Shown: positions 1-8,917, counted from the stretch's first letter. The stretch: 62,507 bases of DNA from Gammaproteobacteria bacterium (GCA_025357835.1 JANYLM010000007.1:1-62507), one strand, 5' to 3'. Made by a program: numbers and translations. The notes: generated by a model not told the origin, from the letters alone.

Positions 1-208
1 CCTTCATTCTCAACTGCGTCTCACCGTGGTCATGATTACCCACGATCTGGATACCTTGTTTCGAACGTGCAGCCGGGTCGGAGTCATCGTCGACGGACGC
101 ATGATCACCGATACCTTGGACGGGCTGCTGCAGAACCAGAATCCGTGGATTCGCGAATATTTTCACGGGCCGCGGGCGCGCGCCGCCGACAAGGACGCAC
201 ATGGATAG
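1..208 (+). CDS. MCE-type ABC transporter ATP-binding protein (MlaF-like), C-terminal end
   Basis: Only the last ~68 codons are present; the gene begins before the window. The frame is open from base 2 and carries the ABC H-loop (ITHDLDTL), followed by the short C-terminal segment seen in MlaF/Ttg2A ATPases (VGVIVDGRM, then WIREYF). The downstream gene starts inside its stop codon (ATGGATAG, 201-208), so the two are translationally coupled. In this family the ATPase powers inter-membrane phospholipid or hydrophobic-compound movement together with an MlaE permease (presumably upstream, unseen) and the MCE protein that follows. The MCE partner makes the assignment firm even though the Walker motifs are outside the window. 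Confidence 0.85.
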   Translation, partial: LHSQLRLTVVMITHDLDTLFRTCSRVGVIVDGRMITDTLDGLLQNQNPWIREYFHGPRARAADKDAHG

Positions 209-1139
209 GGATGCGAACTACGTCGCCGTCGGCGCGTTCGTGCTGCTGGTCATTGCTATGGCGGTGTCCTTCGTGGTCTGGTACACGAATCTGCAGGATA
301 AGCAGGTGTACCTCCGTTATGAAATCTACTTCCCGGGCACGGTCAGCGGACTCACCCCGGGCAGCCCCGTGCGCTACCTGGGGGTAGACGTCGGCAAGGT
401 CGCGCGTATCCTCATCGATCCGCAACGGCGCAACCGCGTGCTCGTCATCACCGATGTCGAAGCCACGGCCCCGATCGATGGGCGTACCCGGGCTTCCTTG
501 AGCCTGCAGGGCATCACCGGCCTGCTGTTCATCGATTTGAAGCAGGATGGCAACGCCACTACGGTGCCGGGCACGCTAGCGGACGGCTTGCACTACCCCG
601 TCATTCGTTCCGCACCGTCGGATTTCGACGTGTTGTTGGGCAACCTGCCCGCATTAACTACGCACCTCGTGGAATTGGTGGACCGCTTCAACCAGGTATT
701 CAGCGACGAGAACGTGCGATCCTTCAAAACTACGCTGGACAATGCGCGGCTCGCCAGCGAGCGCGTGCCGGGCACGGTGCGCGACGTGCAGGAGCTGGTG
801 GCGGACGTCCGGCATACAATGTTGGAGGTACAAGGAGCCGCGGCCGATTTGCGGGGAATCGAGGCGCACGTCGCACCGAACGTCGAGTCCGCCATCACCA
901 ATATAAGACATGTGTCGGACAACCTGGCGAGGACCTCGGACCGTTTGGAGCATTTCGTAGCGGACAACGAACCGGGAGTTTCGCGTTTCACGCATCAGAG
1001 CCTGCCGGAATTAGAACAACTGTTGCGCGAGAGCCGACAGGCGGCGCGCGATTTTCGCGACCTGTCGCGCAGCTTGAAGCAGAATCCGTCGCAACTCATC
1101 TATGAACCGAATTACCGCGGCGTCGAGGTGGCGAAGTGA
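201..1139 (+). CDS. MCE family protein, MlaD-like substrate-binding component
   Basis: A 312-residue protein with one N-terminal membrane anchor (residues ~8-28, VGAFVLLVIAMAVSFVVW) and a single MCE domain (~38-115) containing the typical GSPVRYLGVDVGKV and SLQGITGLLFIDL segments. The C-terminal ~170 residues are helical and heptad-like, as in MCE proteins whose helices form a periplasmic tunnel. The start overlaps the ATPase gene by 8 bases, and its stop overlaps the next gene by 4. Known role of the family: holding lipid in the periplasm for an MlaFE-type ABC transporter. The substrate cannot be read from sequence; the following PqiC-like lipoprotein makes a PqiB/MlaD hybrid arrangement likely. 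Confidence 0.9.
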   Translation: MDRDANYVAVGAFVLLVIAMAVSFVVWYTNLQDKQVYLRYEIYFPGTVSGLTPGSPVRYLGVDVGKVARILIDPQRRNRVLVITDVEATAPIDGRTRASLSLQGITGLLFIDLKQDGNATTVPGTLADGLHYPVIRSAPSDFDVLLGNLPALTTHLVELVDRFNQVFSDENVRSFKTTLDNARLASERVPGTVRDVQELVADVRHTMLEVQGAAADLRGIEAHVAPNVESAITNIRHVSDNLARTSDRLEHFVADNEPGVSRFTHQSLPELEQLLRESRQAARDFRDLSRSLKQNPSQLIYEPNYRGVEVAK

Positions 1140-1768
1140 AGCGTGCAACTCAGAGGGCTCTCCTCCTCCCGGCTATTAGTCTCGTGGCATGCACGGGCTC
1201 GCTGTTCCAAAGCAAGGCCGCGCCGCCCATCATTTATATGTTGGCGGCCGCGGCGCCGGCCGCCGCCGCCGGCGGTTCGGCAATCCCCGTCGATCTGACG
1301 GTTCTCAAGCCAAGGGTGCGCCCCGGGCTCGAGACGGATCGCATCGCAGTGCTGTACCCGGATCGGCGTCTGGACTATTTCGCCGATGCGCGTTGGAGCG
1401 GGCCGCTCGGTGAGGTGGTGCAGGACCTCGCCGTGCAGGAGTTTCACTCTCATGCCAGCTTGCGCACTGTCAGCGGCGATGCGTCGATGTTCGGCAGCGC
1501 GTACTGGCTGGAGATCGAAGTGACGGATTTTCAGGCCGAATACACTGCCGCGGCGTCGCCCACGGTGCGAGTGCAATTCCTGGCTCGGATCGGCAGTTCC
1601 GCAGATCGGCATATAATCGGCCAGTTCGCGGCGACCGCGCGGCAGCCGGCCGCGGAGAACCGACTGAACGCCATTGTCGATGCCTATGCCCACGCGGCCG
1701 ATGCCGCAATGAGCCAGATCGTTGCCTACGCCGCCGACACCTTTACCAAGATCTCAGAAGCTCGATAG
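1136..1768 (+). CDS. ABC-type transport auxiliary lipoprotein (PqiC-like, DUF330 family)
   Basis: A 210-residue protein with a lipoprotein signal peptide: a basic N-terminus, hydrophobic stretch and lipobox LVAC with Cys19 as the expected acylated residue. An Ala-rich linker is followed by an ABC_trans_aux-like domain (IAVLYPDRRLDYFADARW, then a tail of Ala-rich helices). In PqiABC and related MCE systems this protein sits on the outer membrane and docks to the MCE tunnel. It completes an ATPase-MCE-lipoprotein order. It starts in the stop of the MCE gene (ATG at 1136). Its 3' end overlaps the convergent downstream gene by 15 bases, so no terminator fits between them. Confidence 0.85.
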   Translation: MKRATQRALLLPAISLVACTGSLFQSKAAPPIIYMLAAAAPAAAAGGSAIPVDLTVLKPRVRPGLETDRIAVLYPDRRLDYFADARWSGPLGEVVQDLAVQEFHSHASLRTVSGDASMFGSAYWLEIEVTDFQAEYTAAASPTVRVQFLARIGSSADRHIIGQFAATARQPAAENRLNAIVDAYAHAADAAMSQIVAYAADTFTKISEAR

Positions 1769-3109
1769 TCCGGTGGCCTCGGCAAACCGGTAGCGCCAGT
1801 AACCGACGGCCGAACCATCGGCAAAATCCGCGTCGGCGGATGCGCTCGACCACTTCTGCGCAAAGTAGTCGGCTACCGCCCGCGCCGCTGCGGCCCGCGC
1901 CGGCATGCGCAGCTCCACAGCAGCTTCGAGATTTAGATCGCCGAGATTGCGGCGCGTGAAGTTCGCCGAGCCCAAGTTCATCCACACATCGGTGCGGTGC
2001 CGCACCAGCAGGAGCTTGGGACGGGACAGTCCTGTTTCTGCGGGGCACCAGCGTACTTGGATACGACCGCCGCCCTCGCGGATGAGTTCCCCGGCCACCG
2101 CCTGGTTCGGCATGCGGTTCCAAGCCAGCAGCACTTGCAGGCGCGCGCCGCGCTGCGCCGCGCGCAGCAGCGCCGCGATGATCCGCCGCTCGCTCAAGTT
2201 CTCTACGGCGATGTCTACTTGATCGCCGCTGCCGGCTGCGGCGATGGCGTCGAGCAGGGCCGTCTGGACGGCGCCCTCGGTGAGAAAGCGAGCGTCGATC
2301 GACCCCACGCCGCGGGCCGCCAACGGCGGGCCGGCCGGAAGGCGATCGTCATCCGCGGACCAAGCCGCAATTTGCAGTTCGCCGGCGATCATGGCATGGG
2401 CCAGAGGGCCTCGCAGTACTAGGCTGGCGGCGGCGCTGGCAGGCGCAACGACGGCGATCCATCCACCGGAACCGTCATCCGCGACCACCAGTTGCCGCTG
2501 GTCCGCCTTGGCGTTCAGCATGCGCGACCATGCCGGCAGACTGACCTCCGCCGGGACCTCGTCGAATGGGTCGCTCCACCAACCGAAGGTCAGGCGCCAT
2601 AAGCCAGAATATAATGGATTCGAATCGCGCAACCGCTCCAGCCGCACGCGCGCCACGATGATGCCGGCTTGCTCCAGCGACACCAGAGTTTGCCGCTGAG
2701 TGCCGCCGAATGCCTCGCTCCCGGGGTCGGTAACCATCACGATTTGTAGAGTGGGCCGCAGGCGTTTGCGAGCCAGCAGGTGCTGCGCCAGTTTGCGGCT
2801 GACCGGAGACCGATCGAGCACGATCAACTGTTCGGCACGATCGATGGCCGCTATGTCCTGCGCTGGATTGGCTGGGTGCCGCGCCGATTCATAAAAAAAA
2901 TCGACGTCGACCTCCGACAGGCGTGAGGTCTGCGACACCAGGTGGGTTCCTGGCGGCAGCGGCTTCGCCGAATTCCAGAAGGCCAGTGACAGCCACACCA
3001 GCAGCAACAGGAGAAAAATGCTCTTGGCCCATGGTCGGAATCGCGACGTGGCGGCGGAGGCCGTCGCTGAATCAATCGGCGATTCAGGTAGCGAGTCCGC
3101 GTCTGGCAT
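1754..3109 (-). CDS. PLD-superfamily membrane-anchored protein lacking both catalytic His (pseudo-PLD)
   Basis: About 451 residues from the ATG at 3109. A longer reading from 3181 would overlap yheS by 56 bases, whereas 3109 lies 16 bases after the yheS stop. One N-terminal membrane segment (~27-45, WAKSIFLLLLLVWLSLAFW) is followed by two PLD-like halves. The second half ends in a well-kept GSANFTRRN box (~380-388) and NLEAAVEL, typical of cardiolipin-synthase-like proteins. However, the H-x-K of HKD motif 1 reads Q-R-Q (~204-206) and that of motif 2 reads R-P-K (~363-365), so the nucleophilic and acid histidines are absent. I infer a non-catalytic or binding role. It is convergent with the MCE operon. 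Confidence 0.75.
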   Translation of the reverse strand: MPDADSLPESPIDSATASAATSRFRPWAKSIFLLLLLVWLSLAFWNSAKPLPPGTHLVSQTSRLSEVDVDFFYESARHPANPAQDIAAIDRAEQLIVLDRSPVSRKLAQHLLARKRLRPTLQIVMVTDPGSEAFGGTQRQTLVSLEQAGIIVARVRLERLRDSNPLYSGLWRLTFGWWSDPFDEVPAEVSLPAWSRMLNAKADQRQLVVADDGSGGWIAVVAPASAAASLVLRGPLAHAMIAGELQIAAWSADDDRLPAGPPLAARGVGSIDARFLTEGAVQTALLDAIAAAGSGDQVDIAVENLSERRIIAALLRAAQRGARLQVLLAWNRMPNQAVAGELIREGGGRIQVRWCPAETGLSRPKLLLVRHRTDVWMNLGSANFTRRNLGDLNLEAAVELRMPARAAAARAVADYFAQKWSSASADADFADGSAVGYWRYRFAEATGLSSF

Positions 3110-3125
3110 TATTCTGCGTCTGGCA

Positions 3126-5015
3126 CTACGCCCGGTCCGGATATTCGAGCTGGGCGTCGGCTGCTTCGATGGCCGTCCCAAGTTCCATCCATCGTGTTTC
3201 CAGTAAGGCTTCTTCGCGGACTAAATCCGCGTACTGCGCTTGCAGCCCGCCGTGCATTGGGTCCTTGCAAAGCTCAACCTCGATCAACGTGCGCTGCGCT
3301 GCGATTGCCGCTATGCGCTTCTCGATTTGCTCGATATCACGGCGCAGCGCACCTATTCCGCCGCGCGATTTCGAGGCGCCCTTGGGCACGGCTTTTGCGG
3401 TCTGCTTGTTCGCAGCGGCCGCAGGGACTGCCTTGGCGCGCGATCTAAGCCATTGCTGGTAGTCGTCCAAATCGCCGTCGAAGACCTGGACCTTGCCGTC
3501 GGCGACCAACCACAGCGAGTCCGCCACCGTCTTGATCAAGTGGCGGTCATGGGACACGATCACCATTCCGCCTTCGAAGCTCTGTAATGCCATGGTTAGG
3601 GCATGGCGCATATCGATGTCGAGGTGATTGGTCGGCTCATCCAACAAGAGGAGGTTGGGGCGCCGCGCCACCAGCAGGGCCAGAGTCAGGCGCGCCTTCT
3701 CGCCTCCGGAGAACCTTCCCACCGGCTCGAAGGCCCGATCGCCTTCAAAACCGAAGCGACCCAGGATGTCGCGCACCCGCTGTTCATCGCCCTTAGCGTA
3801 TTCCGGCCCCCCAAAATTTCGCACATGCCAGAAGCCGTCGCAATCCGGCTGCAACTGCTCCAGCTGCTGCTGCGCGAAGTAGCCGACGCTCAAATCGGCG
3901 GCGGGAATGCGCCGGCCCGCCAGCGCGGCCGCTTCTCCAGCCAGCATTTTTGTCAACGTGGATTTGCCCGCGCCGTTGGGCCCCAGTAGCGCGATGCGAT
4001 CCAAGGGTCCGATCGATAGATTGACACCGTCGATGATGCGAGTGTCCGCATAGCCGCAGGCGGCGTCTTCCACCGTCAATAAGGGACGCGGAGTTTTGAG
4101 CGGCACGGCGAATTCAAATTCGAATGGGCTGTCGACGTGCGCAGGCACGATGCGCTCCATGCGTTCCAACATCTTGATTCGGCTTTGCGCCTGACGCGAC
4201 TTGGTGGCGCTGGCCCGAAAGCGATTCACGAAAGCGGTGATTTGCGCGACTCGGCGCACTTGCCGGGCCTGCAGAGTCTGTTGCAACGCGAGTTCCTCCG
4301 TGCGCTTCTGTTCGAACTGAGAATAGTTGCCGGAGTAGGCGTGAATGGCGCGATTCTCGATGTGCAGCACCCTGTCGATGATTGCATCAAGGAATTCGCG
4401 ATCGTGGGAGATCATCATCAGGGTGCCCGCAAATGCCCCCAGCCAGTCCTCGAGCCAGACTATGGCATCCAAATCCAGGTGATTCGTGGGTTCATCCAGC
4501 AGCAATAAATCGGCGCGCGAACACAGTGCGCGCGCCATGGCCAAACGCACCCGCCAGCCGCCGGAGAACTGCATGACCTTGCGCTGATGATCCGCGGTCT
4601 TGAAGCCGAGGCCGTGCATGATCGCCGCGGCGCGCGCTCGGGCACGATAGCCGTCGATGGCCTGCAGTGACGCATAGCTTTCGGCGAGCGCCATGGCCGC
4701 ATCCCGCCTCTCGGCCTCTTCGATGGCGGCGAGTACGCCCCGCAGTTCCGAGTCGCCGTCCAATACGAATTCAATCGCGGCACGCTCGCTGGCGGCGACT
4801 TCCTGTTCGACATGAGCGATCTTCAAGTTCGCCGGTCGGTCGATGTCGCCCCGATCGGCGCCCAACTCGCCGCGAATCGCCGCGAATAAGCTCGATTTAC
4901 CGGTGCCGTTGGCGCCGGTGATCCCAACCTTGTTGCCGCGGAAGACGGTGAAATTGACCTGCTCTAACAGCGGCTCCGGCCCGCGCCGCAGGGTGAGATC
5001 CCGAGCCGATAGCAC
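3126..5015 (-). CDS. yheS: ABC-F family ATPase YheS
   Basis: A 629-residue soluble protein with two ABC domains and no membrane segments. Walker A motifs are GANGTGKSS and GPNGAGKST; the signature motifs are FSGGWRVRLAMA and FSGGEKARLTLA, each followed by DEPTNHLD. The linker (FRASATKSRQAQSRIKMLER) and C-terminal charged helical region match E. coli YheS along the whole length. ABC-F proteins bind the ribosomal E site and act on translation; the exact job of YheS is less settled (relief of stalled or difficult translation). It is followed at 16 bases by the pseudo-PLD gene and preceded at 9 bases by the GGDEF-EAL gene, all on the minus strand. Confidence 0.93.
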   Translation of the reverse strand: MLSARDLTLRRGPEPLLEQVNFTVFRGNKVGITGANGTGKSSLFAAIRGELGADRGDIDRPANLKIAHVEQEVAASERAAIEFVLDGDSELRGVLAAIEEAERRDAAMALAESYASLQAIDGYRARARAAAIMHGLGFKTADHQRKVMQFSGGWRVRLAMARALCSRADLLLLDEPTNHLDLDAIVWLEDWLGAFAGTLMMISHDREFLDAIIDRVLHIENRAIHAYSGNYSQFEQKRTEELALQQTLQARQVRRVAQITAFVNRFRASATKSRQAQSRIKMLERMERIVPAHVDSPFEFEFAVPLKTPRPLLTVEDAACGYADTRIIDGVNLSIGPLDRIALLGPNGAGKSTLTKMLAGEAAALAGRRIPAADLSVGYFAQQQLEQLQPDCDGFWHVRNFGGPEYAKGDEQRVRDILGRFGFEGDRAFEPVGRFSGGEKARLTLALLVARRPNLLLLDEPTNHLDIDMRHALTMALQSFEGGMVIVSHDRHLIKTVADSLWLVADGKVQVFDGDLDDYQQWLRSRAKAVPAAAANKQTAKAVPKGASKSRGGIGALRRDIEQIEKRIAAIAAQRTLIEVELCKDPMHGGLQAQYADLVREEALLETRWMELGTAIEAADAQLEYPDRA

Positions 5016-5024
5016 AGTGAACTG

Positions 5025-7499
5025 CTACGAAGACAGGCGGATGGGCCGCAGGATCGAGGGGATGCACAATGCCGCGTGGTGGGCCGCTCCGCCGACCTGG
5101 CCGACCAGAATGCCGAGCAGCTTGCCGGCTTCCATGGCATCGCCGAACAGGCGCCCCTGAGCGTAATAGCACCCATGCTTGCGCAGGAATTCGAGCTGCT
5201 CGCCGGCTTCCACACCTTCCGCAATCACCTCAAGATCCAGGCTCTTGCCCATGTCGATGATGGTGCGGACGATGGCTGCATCGTCCGAGTCCACGGCAAC
5301 GTCGCGAACGAAGGATTGGTCTATTTTCAGAGTGCCGATCGGAAACTGCTGCAACGCCGACAGCGAAGAGTATCCCGTACCGAAATCGTCGATTGCCAGG
5401 TTCAAGCCCATGGCATACAGCTCGTTCAGAAGTCCGATGGTGCGTTTCGGGTCGGTCATTAACGTGGTTTCCGTGACCTCCAGCTCGAAGCAGGTGGGCG
5501 ACACCCCGTGCTTGCGGAACACGCTGCGGCAGCGGGCGATGAAACTCGCCTGTTTGAGTTGGCGCAGCGACAGATTGATGGCGATTCGGCCCGGCTCCGG
5601 CACGGTCCTCTGCCATTCGCGGTAGTCCATACACACGCGATTCAAGACCCACTCGCCGATATCCAGTATCAGGCTGGTCTCTTCGGCCAGTGGAATGAAA
5701 TGCGAGGGAGAAATGTCGCCGTGGCCCGGCAGGCGCCAGCGCAGCAGTGCTTCTGCGCCGACCACGCGGCCGGTGCGCAGATCCACTTTGGACTGGTACA
5801 GGATCACCAATTCATCGCGTTCCAGCGCGCGCCGCAGCTTACTCTTCAGCATGAGTCTTTCGACCGCCGCCGCGTTCATTTCCGGCACGTAGAATGCGCA
5901 GCTGTTGCCGCCATTCTGTTTCGAGTGATACATCGCCGCGTCGGCATTGCGGATCAAATCGATCACATTCTCGGCGTCGTAGGGGCAGATGGCGACCCCG
6001 ACGCTGGCGGTCAAATAGACTTCTTGCTGATTCACATAGAAGGTGCGGCTGATTTCGTCGAGCAAGGTGCGCGCCATGTTGCCGATGCTCGCGCGATTGT
6101 CGACGTCCATCGGCAGCTCATCGACGAACATGGCGAATTCGTCGCCCGCCAGCCGGCCGATAACAGTGTCCTTGGACAGGTTTCTGGTGAGGCGCTCGCT
6201 CAGGATCTCCAAGGTGCGGTCGCCGGCCGCGTGCCCGAAGGTATCGTTGACCTCCTTGAATCGATCCAGATCCAAGTACAGCAGAGCGAGCGAGTGCCCA
6301 CTGCGCCGCGCGCGCGCAATGGCCTGCTGCAGCAGGTGCTGAAATTGCATGCGATTCGGCATCTTAGTGAGAGTGTCGTAGCGCGCCAGGTAGCGGATAC
6401 GCCGTTCGGCGCGCTTACGCTCGGTGATGTTGCGCGCCACGTAAATGTTGCCTTGGAACTGCGGATCTTCCGTGGTGATCGATGAACTGGCCATGGACAC
6501 CGGTATGGTCTGCCCGCTGGCCGTGCGCAGCACGGTCTCGCGCGCCTCGGGCGCCGAGTTGGTCAAATCGAAGGCATTGCGGTGTACTTCGTCGATGAAG
6601 CTGACCAAGGGTTTTCCCAGCAGTTCCGATTCTTGGTAGCCGAGCAGTCGCTGCGTGGCCTCGTTGCAGCTCTTCACGATGCCTTCGGGCGACGTCACCA
6701 GAACGGCGTCGCTGAGGCTGTTGAGCACCGTGTTGAGATAATTCTTGGTGATGGTGGTTTCATTCAGCTTCTGCCGCATCCGCTCCAGCGCGAATTGCAG
6801 ATCACCGAGCTCGTCGTGGCGCACCACGGCGAGCGGCCGGGTGTAGTCGCCCTGGCCGATTCGGTCGGCGCTCTTGACCAGAGCGGAGATGGGTCCCGCC
6901 AGCTGCCGGGCGATGAACCAGGCGCCCGCCAACCCTAAGGCAAGAAGCGGCAGGGTGATGCCGGCCAGGAAGCCGCGCATGCGCTTGATTTGCATGCCCT
7001 GCTGGCTCTCGAGCTGCTTGCGTATACTGGCCAGGGTCTCGCGCATCTCGGCACGACTCATCGAAATCCGTAAGGTGCCGACGCTCTGTACCGGTGCTGA
7101 CACCAGGTTCGAGTGGATGGTGCTTTGGAAGACGAACCAATCGGCCGACCGCGCCGTGGGATCGCCGCCGCTGAACAGCACCGCGCCGCGCGCATCCATG
7201 ACCTCGACTCGTTCAATGTCACGCTCGTCGAGCAACCGCGCGGCGATGGATGTCACCGCAGCCTTGTTGCCCGAAACGAGCGCCGGTGCGAGCGAGCTGC
7301 CGGTGATTTCGCTTAAGCTGCTGGCGCGCGTCTCCAAATCGGCTTCCAGTTTCTGCGCGACGGTGGCATAGGTAAGATGGTTGACGTCCGCGGCATCCAT
7401 CCGGCGTTCGTAGTACGACAGGCCCCCCAGCAGCAGCGACAGTACGGCGCCGACCGCCAGTGCCATTAGCAAGTACTTGGTTTTCAGGCTTCGAGCCAT
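5025..7499 (-). CDS. Membrane GGDEF-EAL cyclic-di-GMP enzyme with HAMP and PAS domains
   Basis: 824 residues. TM1 (~9-30), a periplasmic sensor (~31-177), TM2 (~178-198), HAMP (~199-252), PAS (~253-360), GGDEF (~365-540) and EAL (~550-800). The GGDEF active-site loop is AGDEF (451-455), and the usual I-site RxxD just before it reads LSKD, so product inhibition is probably absent. The EAL domain keeps EALLRW (582-587), the ExE/TE segment, DDFGTGYSS, LKID and AEGVE, so phosphodiesterase activity is expected. Diguanylate cyclase activity with AGDEF is possible but less certain. It would couple a periplasmic signal to c-di-GMP level at the inner membrane. Divergent from the FrnE-like gene. Confidence 0.92.
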   Translation of the reverse strand: MARSLKTKYLLMALAVGAVLSLLLGGLSYYERRMDAADVNHLTYATVAQKLEADLETRASSLSEITGSSLAPALVSGNKAAVTSIAARLLDERDIERVEVMDARGAVLFSGGDPTARSADWFVFQSTIHSNLVSAPVQSVGTLRISMSRAEMRETLASIRKQLESQQGMQIKRMRGFLAGITLPLLALGLAGAWFIARQLAGPISALVKSADRIGQGDYTRPLAVVRHDELGDLQFALERMRQKLNETTITKNYLNTVLNSLSDAVLVTSPEGIVKSCNEATQRLLGYQESELLGKPLVSFIDEVHRNAFDLTNSAPEARETVLRTASGQTIPVSMASSSITTEDPQFQGNIYVARNITERKRAERRIRYLARYDTLTKMPNRMQFQHLLQQAIARARRSGHSLALLYLDLDRFKEVNDTFGHAAGDRTLEILSERLTRNLSKDTVIGRLAGDEFAMFVDELPMDVDNRASIGNMARTLLDEISRTFYVNQQEVYLTASVGVAICPYDAENVIDLIRNADAAMYHSKQNGGNSCAFYVPEMNAAAVERLMLKSKLRRALERDELVILYQSKVDLRTGRVVGAEALLRWRLPGHGDISPSHFIPLAEETSLILDIGEWVLNRVCMDYREWQRTVPEPGRIAINLSLRQLKQASFIARCRSVFRKHGVSPTCFELEVTETTLMTDPKRTIGLLNELYAMGLNLAIDDFGTGYSSLSALQQFPIGTLKIDQSFVRDVAVDSDDAAIVRTIIDMGKSLDLEVIAEGVEAGEQLEFLRKHGCYYAQGRLFGDAMEAGKLLGILVGQVGGAAHHAALCIPSILRPIRLSS

Positions 7500-7595
7500 G
7501 GAGCAGCGGCCGTCGTGGAACTATCGGGAATGATACCCGTTCACGCTAAACCCTATAAGGGTCCCGGTACAATCCGTTTAATATGGTAGGGAAGT
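7500..7595. promoter_or_regulatory. Divergent intergenic region with a -10-like box for the FrnE-like gene
   Basis: This 96-base region separates the minus-strand GGDEF-EAL gene from the plus-strand FrnE-like gene. TACAAT at 7568-7573 resembles a sigma-70 -10 element about 23 bases before the ATG at 7596, and AGGGA lies just ahead of the start. A small inverted repeat (ACCCT-ATA-AGGGT, 7550-7562) sits upstream of the -10-like box. No convincing -35 hexamer is visible, so the promoter call is weak. Confidence 0.3.
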
Positions 7596-8246
7596 ATGCG
7601 CATTGACATCTATTCCGACACCGTTTGCCCCTGGTGCTACCTCGGCAAACGGCGTTTCGAGCTGGCGCTGGCCGCACGCCCGCAGTACGAGCCACGTGTC
7701 ACATGGCGGCCTTTCGAGCTGAATCCGGATTTGCCTACGGAGGGAGTCGAGCGTGCGACCTATCAGGCGGCCAGAATCGGCACGCCTGAGCGCGTGGCGC
7801 AGGCGCATGCCGAATTGCAGCGCCAGGGCAAGGCAAGCGGCATTGAATTCCGCTTCGATTTGATGGAGCGCATGCCGAATACCCGCCGTTCACATCTACT
7901 GATAGCTCATGCGGCGCGTTCCGGGCGCCAATCTGCGGTCATTGAGCGAGTCATGCGCGGCTATTTCGAGGAAGGCTGCGACATCGGCGATATCGAAGTG
8001 CTGGTCCGATTGGGAGTCGAGGCTGGCCTGGTGGAGTACGCCGCACGTTCGGCGCTCATTTTGCGAGCAGGCCAGGACGGTGTGATTGCCGCCGAACGTC
8101 ACGCCACGGTCCTGGGGATAACCGGCGTGCCGACGTTCATATTCGACGGCCAGTACAGCATTTCAGGCGCCCAGGAGGTGGGGGCCCTGGCCGGGACCTT
8201 GGATCAGGTCGCCGACTTTGCCGCGGCCCGCGACGTGGCCTCGTGA
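7596..8246 (+). CDS. DsbA-family oxidoreductase, FrnE-like
   Basis: 216 residues with a thioredoxin-fold CPWC active site at residues 12-15 right after the first strand (MRIDIYSDTV). The later cis-Pro segment GITGVPTFIFDGQYSISGAQ is diagnostic of FrnE/2-hydroxychromene-2-carboxylate isomerase-type DsbA proteins. There is no signal peptide, so it should act in the cytoplasm, in disulfide chemistry or stress protection as described for FrnE, rather than as a periplasmic DsbA. The M15 peptidase gene starts within its stop codon (GTGA). Substrates are unknown. Confidence 0.88.
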   Translation: MRIDIYSDTVCPWCYLGKRRFELALAARPQYEPRVTWRPFELNPDLPTEGVERATYQAARIGTPERVAQAHAELQRQGKASGIEFRFDLMERMPNTRRSHLLIAHAARSGRQSAVIERVMRGYFEEGCDIGDIEVLVRLGVEAGLVEYAARSALILRAGQDGVIAAERHATVLGITGVPTFIFDGQYSISGAQEVGALAGTLDQVADFAAARDVAS

Positions 8247-8917
8247 ACGACGGCGAACTCACCGGGCAGGCCCGCACCCACATCGTCGATGTTTCGGACC
8301 CCCGGTGCGGCCTGCACCTGCATATGGTCGCTGCCTTTTTGAATTTGCGCCGTGCGGCTCTGGCCGATGGCTTCGATCTAGTGCCCCACAGCAGTTTCCG
8401 CGACTTTTCTCGCCAACTGACGCTGTGGAACGGAAAGTTCAGCGGCGCAAGGCCGATGTACGATGCGTCGGGCCAGCTCATCGACGTGAGCGGACTTGGG
8501 CCCGAGCGGCGCATCGAGGCGATTCTTTTGTGGTCGGCTCTTCCCGGTGCAAGCAGGCATCACTGGGGAACGGATGTCGATCTCATCGACGCCCGAGCCA
8601 CCGAGCCTGGGTACCGTGTGCAGCTCACAACGCAGGAATTCGCGCCCGGCGGACCGTATGCCGCGCTGGCCGAGTGGCTGGAAGCCAATGCAGCCCGCTT
8701 CGGATTTTTCCGCCCGTTTCGCGGAGTCCTATCAGGCGTTGAAGCGGAACCCTGGCATTTCAGCTTCGCACCCATTGCCGAAAATGCTCGTCGCGCTTTG
8801 ACCGCAGCTCTGTTGCATAAGGCCATCACCGCAGCACCGTTACTCGGTAAAGAACAGGTTCTAGAGCAGCTCGATGCGTTGCATGCACGCTACGTTGGAT
8901 CCATCGACTGGCCGTAG
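8243..8917 (+). CDS. M15 family (VanY/DD-carboxypeptidase-like) metallopeptidase without signal peptide
   Basis: 224 residues starting at a GTG that overlaps the previous stop (GTGA). Zinc-site motifs of peptidase M15B are present: SRHHWGTDVDL (HxxGxDxD type) and EPWHF near the C-terminus, with the SSFRDFSRQLTLW segment before them. No signal peptide or membrane segment is seen; the protein begins MNDGELTGQ. Family members trim D-Ala or act as LD-carboxypeptidases on peptidoglycan. The missing export signal suggests cytoplasmic work on recycled muropeptides or precursors, or export by an unseen route. The coupling to a cytoplasmic thiol oxidoreductase is unexplained. Confidence 0.85.
   Translation: MNDGELTGQARTHIVDVSDPRCGLHLHMVAAFLNLRRAALADGFDLVPHSSFRDFSRQLTLWNGKFSGARPMYDASGQLIDVSGLGPERRIEAILLWSALPGASRHHWGTDVDLIDARATEPGYRVQLTTQEFAPGGPYAALAEWLEANAARFGFFRPFRGVLSGVEAEPWHFSFAPIAENARRALTAALLHKAITAAPLLGKEQVLEQLDALHARYVGSIDWP

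Noticed and set aside
2605..2640. GATTCGAATC resembling a tRNA T-arm
   Set aside because: It lies inside the PLD-like coding sequence and no acceptor or anticodon arm fits around it.
3126..5015. YheS as an ABC transporter ATPase
   Set aside because: It has two ABC domains in one chain with an ABC-F linker and no permease partner.
5508..6485. Long open frame (325 codons) on the plus strand opposite the GGDEF-EAL gene
   Set aside because: It is a shadow of high-GC codon use in the real gene; the translation has no recognisable domain and the opposite strand has full catalytic motifs.
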